Assembly (NCBI GenBank): GCA_902478785.1
Contig: CABSMJ010000016.1
Coordinates: forward strand, 1 to 48,547
Origin: an uncultured Oscillospiraceae bacterium
GTDB taxonomy: Bacteria > Bacillota > Clostridia > Oscillospirales > Oscillospiraceae
DNA: 48,547 nucleotides
Reading direction: 5' to 3'
Under the pieces are notes generated by a model that searched no databases, had not been told where the DNA came from, and worked only from the letters and a program-made list of their open reading frames with translations. Positions 42,514 through 48,547 of the stretch are shown one piece after another. Numbering within the stretch: the first letter of the stretch is position 1; each line of letters begins with the position of its first letter. Made by a program: the position numbers and the translations under genes.

Positions 42514-44274
42514 TTAGCCCCACAAAGTCAGATGCTCCGCAATGGGGCCCAGCGCCAGCGCCGGGAAGAAGGTCAGCGCGGCAAAGATATACACAACAAA
42601 CACCAGGATCACAGCAAAGCCGAAGGTATTGGTCTGCAGCGTACCGACAGACTCATTGATAAACTTCTTCTTCATCAGGGATCCCGCAATGGCCAGCTGA
42701 ATGACGATGGACAAATAGCGGCCAAAGAACATGGCAAGTCCTGTGGTAATATTCCAGAAATACGTATTATCCGCCAGCCCTTCAAAGCCGGAACCGTTAT
42801 TGGCAGCGGAAGAGGCGTACTCATAAAGCACCTGGCTCAGGCCGTGGAATCCAGGGTTGGTGATACCGGCCCGGCCAGCCTCGGTGCCCACTGCCAGCGC
42901 GGAGAACGCCAGGATCAGCAGGGGATGAATGATGATGCACAAAGCAGTGAGCTTCATCTCACGGCCTTCGATCTTCTTGCCCAGATACTCCGGCGTACGG
43001 CCCACCATCAGTCCGCAGATAAACACAGCCAGAATGGCGTAGAGAATCATGTTCATCAATCCCACACCCTTGCCGCCGAATACCACGTTGAGCATCATGT
43101 GCAGCAGGGGAACCATGCCGCCCAGGGGCGTCAGGGTGTCGTGCATGTTATTGACCGTACCCGTCGTAAAGGAGGTCGTCACCGTGGTAAACAGGGCGGA
43201 TTGGGCAATGCCGAAGCGGACTTCCTTTCCTTCCATGCTGCCCATGGACTGGTCCAGGCCGATGGCGGCCAAAGCAGGGTTACCCTGCAGCTCCGCCCAG
43301 TAGCAAAGGCTCAGTCCCACCAGGAAGAGGATCCCCATCGCGGCAAAGACGCTGCGGCCCTCACGGCCGAAGATCTTTGCAGTGAAGCCTTCCCGGTGAT
43401 CCGGCAGCGCATGGTCGGGAGCCGTATTCTGCAGACGCTCCCTGCGGCTGTCTCCCACCATCTTGCCGAAGGTGATGACGCAGGCGCCCGGCAGCAGCAT
43501 CATGGAGTACAGTTCGATCAGGTCAGAGAGCATCGTCGGGTTTTCCAGCGGGGTGGCGGAGTTTGCGCCCAGGAAGCCGCCGCCGTTGGTGCCCAAGTGC
43601 TTGATAATCTCCAGCGCGGCAATGGGACCCATGGCGATGGTCTGGAAGGTTCCTTCCAACGTCTTGACCACAACGTTGCCCTCAAAGTTCTGGGGCACAC
43701 CCTGCCATACCAGCAGCAGACCGCCTACGATGGAGAAAGGAAGCAGGATCCGGGTCGTGATTCGAACCAGATCCACGAAGAAGTTCCCCACATTGTCCCT
43801 GCTCTTTCCGGCAAGCCCTCGGATAAAGGCCACACAGGCGGCATAGCCTGTGGCCGCAGAGACAAACATCATGAAGATGATGACCAGCATCTGCGAAAGA
43901 TAGCTCAGGCCGCTCTCGCCGGAATAGTGCTGCAAGTTGGTGTTGGTCATGAAGCTGATGATAGTATTAAAGGACAGCGTGGGTTCCATCGCCCCGATCC
44001 CGTTGGGGTTGAAAAACGGAATGCTCTGGATCCGCAAAACCAGGTAGCCGATGGCTACCATCACAGCATTGGTCCCAGCCAGCGCGAGGGCATATTGTTT
44101 CCAGTTCATACCTTGTGCCAGATGGACCCCGCCGATTTTGTAAATCACGCTGTCTACTCGGTCAAACACCGGATCGGCGAAGGTGTGTTTTCCTGCGGCG
44201 ATATGATATAGATACCGCCCCACCGGAATGACAATGATCAAATACATGAGAATTGTCAGTACCAGCTGCAACAT
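42514..44274 (-). CDS. kdpA: Potassium-transporting ATPase subunit A
   Basis: 586 residues from the ATG at 44274 (GGGAGGAATTACAT upstream; the longer open frame overlaps kdpF). It is a polytopic protein of the superfamily of K+ channels/transporters, with filter-like loops including NTNLQHYSGE, TNGGGFLGANSATPLENPT, TTSFTTGTVNNMHDTLTPLGG and SSAANNGSGFEGLADN. It selects K+ in the Kdp complex. Confidence 0.97.
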   Translation of the reverse strand: MLQLVLTILMYLIIVIPVGRYLYHIAAGKHTFADPVFDRVDSVIYKIGGVHLAQGMNWKQYALALAGTNAVMVAIGYLVLRIQSIPFFNPNGIGAMEPTLSFNTIISFMTNTNLQHYSGESGLSYLSQMLVIIFMMFVSAATGYAACVAFIRGLAGKSRDNVGNFFVDLVRITTRILLPFSIVGGLLLVWQGVPQNFEGNVVVKTLEGTFQTIAMGPIAALEIIKHLGTNGGGFLGANSATPLENPTMLSDLIELYSMMLLPGACVITFGKMVGDSRRERLQNTAPDHALPDHREGFTAKIFGREGRSVFAAMGILFLVGLSLCYWAELQGNPALAAIGLDQSMGSMEGKEVRFGIAQSALFTTVTTSFTTGTVNNMHDTLTPLGGMVPLLHMMLNVVFGGKGVGLMNMILYAILAVFICGLMVGRTPEYLGKKIEGREMKLTALCIIIHPLLILAFSALAVGTEAGRAGITNPGFHGLSQVLYEYASSAANNGSGFEGLADNTYFWNITTGLAMFFGRYLSIVIQLAIAGSLMKKKFINESVGTLQTNTFGFAVILVFVVYIFAALTFFPALALGPIAEHLTLWG

Positions 44275-44302
44275 ATGTAATTCCTCCCAAATGTCTTGCG
44301 TC

Positions 44303-44380
44303 TTAAAAGCGGTCGGGGTGTGCCAGGGCATATACCAGATATCCACCCAACAGCAGCACGATGATTCCAAGGACGATCAT
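44303..44380 (-). CDS. kdpF: KdpF, small stabilising subunit
   Basis: 25 residues: one membrane helix ending LLLGGYLVYALAHPDRF, which matches the conserved GYLVYAL-x-P-E/D-x-F pattern of KdpF. The start follows GGGAGGAAAAAGAC. It lies directly upstream of kdpA, as in other kdp operons. Confidence 0.93.
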   Translation of the reverse strand: MIVLGIIVLLLGGYLVYALAHPDRF

Positions 44381-44400
44381 GTCTTTTTCCTCCCTACCGG

Positions 44401-44499
44401 TCACGCTTGTTCATCGATCTGCTTCCGGCACCACCTGGCCAAAAGAAATACCAGGCCAAAGCAGATTGCAAGAGTACCTGCCATCAGACAATCCATCAT
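44401..44499 (-). CDS. Micro-protein 2 of the kdp operon (membrane)
   Basis: 32 residues: one hydrophobic helix preceded by MMDCLMAGT and followed by a basic stretch (RWCRKQIDEQ). AAAGGAG lies 8 bases before the ATG, and the start overlaps the stop of micro-protein 1 by ATGA. It shares the pattern MAGT-A--F-L------RK with micro-protein 1, so the pair is probably a tandem duplication. It is not KdpF. No function is known to me. Confidence 0.75.
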   Translation of the reverse strand: MMDCLMAGTLAICFGLVFLLARWCRKQIDEQA

Positions 44500-44630
44500 A
44501 CCCGCCGCTCCTTTCCTTGGCACATATGACGCCATACCTTACGCATCATAGCAGCTGTGCCGATTGCCAATGCAAATCCGCCTGCCACCGTACCCGCCAT
44601 CATCAGGCGAAGCAGCATATACTCTGTCAT
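44496..44630 (-). CDS. Micro-protein 1 of the kdp operon (membrane)
   Basis: 44 residues: one membrane helix (LMMAGTVAGGFALAIGTAAM) followed by a basic tail (MRKVWRHMCQGKERRV). The ATG follows AAAGGAG with 10-base spacing; its stop overlaps the start of micro-protein 2. The polarity suggests the basic end stays in the cytosol. It lies between the sensor-like kdpD and kdpF, suggesting a subunit or regulator of Kdp. Confidence 0.75.
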   Translation of the reverse strand: MTEYMLLRLMMAGTVAGGFALAIGTAAMMRKVWRHMCQGKERRV

Positions 44631-44782
44631 ATCACTCGTTCTCCTTTCACAATAGACAGACAAGCAAAACTCACAATATCCCCGTTTTGCGATCTCAGCA
44701 TACCGCACGGCATTATAAATGGGGATTAAGGAAGCAGGGGCTGCATTAACAAAAGATAAAGGGTCCTTTCCGCTTCGTACGC

Positions 44783-46780
44783 CTACTGATGCTCCCCTTG
44801 CGTCTGCAGTGCAGCCTGATTTCGTTCCTCCTGCAGCCGAATGCGCTCCTGGCTGAGGCCGCACTCACTGAGTATTGCGATCATCAGATTCTTCTCAAAC
44901 GCATCCGGAACGGAGTAACCCACAATTGGGATCCCCACGATTCCCATGACTCCCTGCGTACCTCTCACGGACAAAAACAGCCATTTGGAATCCGGCAGGG
45001 TATTGGTGGTGGCTCCGGCATGCTTATTGTTTTTCTTTACCCATTTGGCCACGCCGATCTCCTCGGAACTGAGCCCGGATAACACCGACTTTTCATCCGC
45101 AGGCTCCACACGGAATGTGAGATCCTGTTCCGCTCCATTGAGCGCATAAAGAATGGGGCGCGCAAACATCCGGTTCAGCTGCTCCGCCGCCAGACACAGG
45201 CAGTCCCATTCCGTGCGGCCTTTCTGGAATTTCTGGCTGCTCTCCAGCAAAAGTTCCGTATAATAGCTCTTCTGCGCCGCCAGGCGCGCCTGCGCTTTCA
45301 CACGGCTGGCCAAAGAGCTGGCAATGATACTGGAAAACAGCATAATCAAAAATGTTACTGGGTAACTGGGGTCGTTGGCCTGGAATGTAAATCGCGGCAG
45401 CGTGAAAAAGTAGTTGAAGGCCGCTACGCTCAACAGGGAATCCACTGCGCCGTAAAAATAACCGTTCGTCCATACCGCGGTCATGAGCACGCCCAAAATG
45501 TAGACCGTGATGATATTCGACTCGCTGAATCCCACGTGATAGAACCCAAACCCCACCGCTGTGGAAAGCAGCAGCGACACCAGCATGATGGCCACATCTT
45601 TCCAGGAAAAATGCGTCTGGGGCATCCGAAGCTTCCCAATCGGTTTTTTGTACAGAGGCTGACGATCCGGGATGATGTACACATCCAGATCTGTGAGCTC
45701 GATCAGTCGGTCTGCCAGGCTCTTTTTTCCTGTGATGGGATTTTGCTTATGATTGATACGCCCCATGACGATCTTTGTCACGCCGCTGACCCGCGCATAT
45801 TCTGCGATCTGCACCGCGGGATCCGTCCCATACACTGTGGAGATCTGCGCCCCAAGCTGCTCTGCCAAATGCAGATTGCTGCGCAGGCGCTTCATATTTT
45901 CTCCTGACAGTTCTTTCGTTTCCGGTGTCTGTACAAACAAAGCGGTAAAGCCGCTGTGAAATGCATCTGCCATGCGTGCTGCTGTGCGGATCACCTTCGC
46001 GTTGGAGGGTGCAGAAGAAAGGCAAATCAAAATATGTTCTCCAGCCCGGGCGCTTTTTTGATTCCCCTCCTGAACAGCAGAGCGATTCAACTGGTCCGCC
46101 GTCCGCCGCATGGCAATCTCCCGCAGGGCCGCCAGATTCTCCGTAGTGAAAAAATTTTGCAGCGCCTGCTTGACCTGACGTTCCCGATAAACTTTTCCAG
46201 TCTGAAGCCGTTTTACCAGCTCATTGGGCTCGATATCCACCAGCTCCACCTGACTGGCCCTGTCAAACACATGGTCGGGAATTCTCTCGTTGACAGTGAT
46301 CCCCGTAATGGACGAGACCAGGTCATTCAGCGATTCCAGGTGCTGTACATTTACCGTTGTATAAACATTGATCCCAGCCTGGAGGAGTTCCTCCACATCC
46401 TGATACCGCTTGGTGTGCCGACACCCCTGGGCATTATTGTGCGCCAGTTCATCCACCAAAATCAGTTGCGGCTTACGCTGCAGAGCCTGATCGAGATCAA
46501 ACTCCCGAAGTTGGATGCCCCGGTAGTCGATCATCTGATTGGGCAGGACCTCCAGTCCCGTCAGCAGGGCCAATGTGTCCGGTCTTGCGTGCGGTTCCAC
46601 GTAGCCCACCACAACATCAATGCCTTCTTTTTTTGCCTGATGCGCTGCTTCCAGCATTGCATAAGTCTTACCCACACCAGCTGCATAACCAAAAAAGATT
46701 TTCAGTCTCCCCTGCGGAGCTGCCTCCTCCCCATAGTGTGGAGAATCCACGTAGTCATTGTTCCTCTGAGCCATACGCAT
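44783..46780 (-). CDS. kdpD: Kinase-less KdpD-like sensor protein
   Basis: 665 residues (663 if the second ATG, better spaced from GGAGG, is used). It follows KdpD domain order: N-terminal domain with Walker A AAGVGKT (about 34-40) and DELAHNN, USP domain (about 250-370), four membrane helices (about 400-490), and a GAF-like domain (about 520-645). It stops at ECGLSQERIRLQEERN, just where the complete KdpD continues to its phospho-His helix. No HisKA or HATPase domain exists. There is no frame damage, so it looks like a real short form. It heads the kdp operon, while the full KdpDE sits in the trk unit. Confidence 0.9.
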   Translation of the reverse strand: MRMAQRNNDYVDSPHYGEEAAPQGRLKIFFGYAAGVGKTYAMLEAAHQAKKEGIDVVVGYVEPHARPDTLALLTGLEVLPNQMIDYRGIQLREFDLDQALQRKPQLILVDELAHNNAQGCRHTKRYQDVEELLQAGINVYTTVNVQHLESLNDLVSSITGITVNERIPDHVFDRASQVELVDIEPNELVKRLQTGKVYRERQVKQALQNFFTTENLAALREIAMRRTADQLNRSAVQEGNQKSARAGEHILICLSSAPSNAKVIRTAARMADAFHSGFTALFVQTPETKELSGENMKRLRSNLHLAEQLGAQISTVYGTDPAVQIAEYARVSGVTKIVMGRINHKQNPITGKKSLADRLIELTDLDVYIIPDRQPLYKKPIGKLRMPQTHFSWKDVAIMLVSLLLSTAVGFGFYHVGFSESNIITVYILGVLMTAVWTNGYFYGAVDSLLSVAAFNYFFTLPRFTFQANDPSYPVTFLIMLFSSIIASSLASRVKAQARLAAQKSYYTELLLESSQKFQKGRTEWDCLCLAAEQLNRMFARPILYALNGAEQDLTFRVEPADEKSVLSGLSSEEIGVAKWVKKNNKHAGATTNTLPDSKWLFLSVRGTQGVMGIVGIPIVGYSVPDAFEKNLMIAILSECGLSQERIRLQEERNQAALQTQGEHQ

Positions 46781-46871
46781 TCACCCTCCTGCAATTTCCC
46801 GTAGGATGATATCTTTATTTTTTATCGTATCATGCGCAATACTATGAAACTGTAAATCATGGTGCTCTGCT

Positions 46872-46889
46872 ATTAAGATAGAATTAGGA
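46872..46889 (-). promoter_or_regulatory. Candidate KdpE box of the kdp operon
   Basis: ATTAAGA (46872-46878) and ATTAGGA (46883-46889) are direct repeats 11 bp apart, about 90 bases upstream of the first gene. They match the trkH box in sequence and spacing. Confidence 0.55.
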
Positions 46890-46900
46890 TGTCTCAGACA

Positions 46901-46938
46901 GCAAAAAAGTGAGCACCAGATGATACCGGTGCTCACTT
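46901..46938 (-). terminator. Orphan terminator upstream of the kdp promoter
   Basis: AAGTGAGCACC/GGTGCTCACTT (11-bp perfect stem, 10-nt loop) followed by TTTTTT on the minus strand. No intact minus-strand gene lies upstream of it. Confidence 0.8.
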
Positions 46939-47088
46939 CATAACGATTTACATCCTCCCACCCCAAAATCCGCTTGGCCATCAAATTGATCCCTAGCTTA
47001 TAAGAGACAAGGACCACATCAGGTAGGATCCTGCCGTGTGAAATTCATGATTGCCTGCCAGGCGGCTCTGGAAAAGAGGTAAACACAC

Positions 47089-47718
47089 ATGGCTAAAAAA
47101 CGTGCCAACGGAGAAGGCAGTATCCGAAAGAGAAGCGACGGCCGCTGGGAGGGACGGTACACTGCCGGATACGACCCCAAGACTGGTAAGCGCATCAACA
47201 AGAATGTGCTGGGCAGAACACAGGCGGAGGTCAGGGAAAAGCCAAAGGCCGCCATGGCAGAATGCCAGGGACTGGACGTCAGCAGAGAGGCAGACGAATA
47301 CACCGTGGCTACCTGGCCGCGGACCTGGTATGAGCTCTATGCCAAGCCCAATGTACGAACTGCCACGGCTAACCGCTACCAACTCATCATCGAGACATAC
47401 ACCATTCCCCGAATCGGTGACATTAAACTGAAGAAGCTCACCACCCGGCATCTGCAAATGCTATACAAAGAGTTATTTAAGAGTGGAAGAATACATACAG
47501 GAAAGGGGCAGAGCGCAAGACTCAGCACCACCACTGTACGCAGCGTCCAGCTAATGCTTTACGCCGCCCTGCAGAACGGCGTGGATGTGAAAAATGTGTC
47601 CAGCATGCTGGGCCACCACGACGCAGGCTTTACCCTCCGCACCTACACCCACGCTACGCGGCAGAAGCAGGACGAGGCAGCCCAGGCCATGGGCGCCTTC
47701 ATGGAGCAAGTCATGTAA
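47089..47718 (+). pseudogene. int: Tyrosine recombinase (integrase) with in-frame catalytic deletion
   Basis: 209 residues compared with about 380-400 for Tn916-type integrases. Residues 1-55 are the arm-binding domain (GEGSIRKRSDGRWEGRYTAG, then GKRINKNVLGRTQAEV), and about 70-165 the core-binding helices (TATANRYQLIIETYTIPRIGDIKL, LTTRHLQMLYKELF). The frame then jumps from LYAAL to LQNGVDVKNVSSMLGHHDAGF, keeping only the last part with the LGH His and the Tyr of RTYTHATRQ. The catalytic Arg and the H-x-L-R-H block are missing, so the enzyme should be inactive. The junction is a repeated GCCCTGCAG-like sequence. RBS AAAAGAGGTAAACACAC. Confidence 0.88.
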
Positions 47719-47738
47719 AAAGAAAAGGCACTAAAAAG

Positions 47739-47786
47739 AGAAGGCGCACTGGGTAGGAAGCAAAACTTCCTATCCAGTGCGCTTCA
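47739..47786 (+). terminator. Integrase terminator
   Basis: A 20-bp stem with CAAAA loop, same as at 32625-32672. Confidence 0.78.
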
Positions 47787-47800
47787 AACCTTTCTGGACA

Positions 47801-47846
47801 TTTCCGCATGTGGGTCACGGTGTGGGTCAACTGTCTGACCCACACC
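47801..47846. promoter_or_regulatory. Candidate integrase arm-binding repeats
   Basis: Three GTGGGTCA blocks, two direct and one inverted, lie within 36 bases between integrase and tRNA. A matching 26-base site lies inside the other end at 32942-32967. Confidence 0.5.
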
Positions 47847-47869
47847 AAAAAGTGCAAATCTGCAACAAA

Positions 47870-47903
47870 AAACACCCGAAATCCGAAGATTTCAGGTGTT
47901 TTC
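47870..47903 (-). terminator. Terminator of the tRNA cluster
   Basis: On the minus strand AAAACACCTGAAATC pairs with GATTTCGGGTGTTTTTT. It lies immediately past the tRNA-Thr 3' end and is copied at 32753-32790. Confidence 0.85.
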
Positions 47904-47979
<76 letters not shown>

Positions 47980-47982
47980 AAA

Positions 47983-48059
47983 TGGCGACCAAGATGGGGC
48001 TCGAACCCACGACCTCCAGCGTGACAGGCTGGCGTTCTAACCAACTGAACTACTTGGCC
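47983..48059 (-). tRNA. trnD: tRNA-Asp(GTC)
   Basis: 77 nt, acceptor GGCCAAG with CTTGGTC, anticodon loop CTGTCAC (GTC), TTCGAGC arm, encoded CCA. Confidence 0.97.
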
Positions 48060-48121
48060 AAATCAGACCTATCACACTTGCTTAGTATAACATATCTTCA
48101 AGCAAATGTAAAGAGTTTTTT

Positions 48122-48197
48122 TGGCAGGGGCAGAAGGATTCGAACCCTCGACACGCGGTTTTGGAGACCGCTGCTCTACCAGCTGAGCTATACCCCT
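48122..48197 (-). tRNA. trnW: tRNA-Trp(CCA)
   Basis: 76 nt, acceptor AGGGGTA with TGCCCCT, anticodon loop CTCCAAA (CCA), TTCGAAT arm, encoded CCA end. Confidence 0.97.
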
Positions 48198-48245
48198 ATC
48201 TCGCGCCAGATCATCCTCTCCCCAATTCGGGGCCACTGAAAAAAG

Positions 48246-48322
48246 TGGTGGGCCTTCGGGGACTCGAACCCGGGACCGGACGGTTATGAGCCGTCTGCTC
48301 TAACCAACTGAGCTAAAGGCCC
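48246..48322 (-). tRNA. trnM: tRNA-Met(CAT)
   Basis: 77 nt, acceptor GGGCCTT/AAGGCCC, anticodon loop CTCATAA (CAT). The A-form acceptor pair 1-72 is normal, so this is an elongator Met, or an Ile tRNA if the C is modified; it is not an initiator. Confidence 0.93.
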
Positions 48323-48348
48323 ATTTTCTTGTCCTGGTCTTTTAGAGA

Positions 48349-48381
48349 AGTATTGCCGCCACGCCGAGTGGCGGCAATACT
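48349..48381. repeat. Hairpin between tRNA-Asn and tRNA-Met
   Basis: AGTATTGCCGCCAC pairs perfectly with its complement (14 bp, 5-nt loop) directly next to the tRNA-Asn 3' end. It has no T-run and is probably an RNA-processing or extragenic palindrome. Confidence 0.6.
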
Positions 48382-48382
48382 G

Positions 48383-48457
48383 TGGCTCCCCCTGTTGGGC
48401 TCGAACCAACAACCCCGCGGTTAACAGCCGCGTGCTCTACCATTGAGCTAAGGAGGA
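48383..48457 (-). tRNA. trnN: tRNA-Asn(GTT)
   Basis: 75 nt, acceptor TCCTCCT with AGGGGGA (one T-G pair), anticodon loop CTGTTAA (GTT), TTCGAGC arm, encoded CCA. Confidence 0.96.
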
Positions 48458-48496
48458 ATATCTCAGGCCTTAGGTATTCCCAAAGCCTGAATTTGT

Positions 48497-48547
48497 GTTG
48501 GCGCTACCTATCTTCCCAGGCCGTCTCCAGCCAAGTATTGTCGGCAG
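48497..48547 (-). rRNA. rrf: 5S rRNA, 3' end (partial)
   Basis: The minus strand has the conserved 5S 3' region: CCGACAATACTTGGCTGGAG, then CCTGGGAAGATAGGTAGC and a closing GCCAAC. The gene continues past the window edge. With the tRNAs downstream, this is the end of an rRNA operon. Confidence 0.88.

Larger units (their letters stand above)
46781..47088. other. Gap between kdp operon and integrase: promoter region and a terminator
   Basis: It holds the kdp promoter region and KdpE-like box, a minus-strand terminator, and 150 bases of unassigned sequence before the integrase. A short minus-strand frame (MAKRILGWEDVNRYEVSTG) ends just before that terminator and could be the tail of a lost gene. 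Confidence 0.5.

Noticed and set aside
41248..44211. A 987-codon plus-strand open frame opposite kdpB and kdpA
   Set aside because: Both kdp genes are complete with all motifs on the other strand; the frame's product is repetitive Gly/His/Gln and lacks a ribosome site.
47801..47846. GTGGGTCA repeats as a CRISPR-like array
   Set aside because: There are only three short blocks, with mixed orientation and no spacers; the position between integrase and tRNA fits arm-binding sites.

Overview
The window looks like chromosome from a fairly GC-rich anaerobic Firmicute of the gut Clostridia, probably Oscillospiraceae-like (Flavonifractor/Intestinimonas type). This placement is an inference from the CIRCE and sigma-A signals, the AGGAGG ribosome sites, the S-layer-homology proteins, the F-type ATPase and the Clostridia-style ECF sigma/DUF4367 pair. 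No 16S is present to confirm it.

Layout. 1-0.8 kb: the 3' end of groEL, its terminator and a duplicated scrap of its tail. 0.8-4 kb: a lipoprotein, an SLH-peptidase-like exported protein and a divergent XRE regulator/small gene pair with twin operators. 4-11.8 kb: a LysR-controlled hydroaromatic (shikimate/quinate) operon with two shikimate dehydrogenases, an MFS importer, shikimate kinase, a TIM-barrel protein with the look of a 3-dehydroshikimate dehydratase, an ABM monooxygenase-like protein and an old-yellow-enzyme/FAD reductase. 12-14.6 kb: a CIRCE-controlled Hsp20 and a MarR/MFS efflux pair. 14.7-21 kb: an F1Fo ATP synthase operon (B-E-F-A-G-D-C) with no separate delta gene; the C-terminal domain of delta appears fused to the N-terminus of alpha, and subunit c carries a signal peptide. 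21-22.6 kb: an SLH-CAP surface protein. 23-32.8 kb: an accessory region with an ECF sigma factor, a DUF4367 membrane protein, PH/GRAM-like small proteins, lipoproteins, unknown membrane proteins, decayed copies and duplicated terminator/promoter cassettes.

32.8-47.9 kb is a potassium island bounded by 45-bp direct repeats of the 3' half of tRNA-Thr(GGT). On the minus strand it carries kdpD-like (kinase-less), two tandem small membrane proteins, kdpF, kdpA, kdpB, kdpC, a small membrane gene, then trkH/ktrB, trkA/ktrA, a membrane-tethered binding-protein-like gene, full kdpD and kdpE. A plus-strand integrase with an in-frame deletion of most of its catalytic domain sits next to the tRNA. Its C-terminal end and flank, about 350 bp, are repeated at the far end of the island, fused to a broken gene. 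Both potassium transcription units have an 11-bp-spaced ATTAAGA-type direct repeat upstream, a candidate KdpE box.

47.9-48.5 kb: a tRNA cluster (Thr, Asp, Trp, Met, Asn) and the 3' end of a 5S rRNA, all on the minus strand, the tail of an rRNA operon.

The most unusual features are the delta-alpha fusion in the ATP synthase, the kinase-less KdpD paired with a complete KdpDE and tandem micro-proteins on a tRNA-anchored island, and a dnaX-type slippery heptamer that would join two halves of a PH-domain membrane protein.
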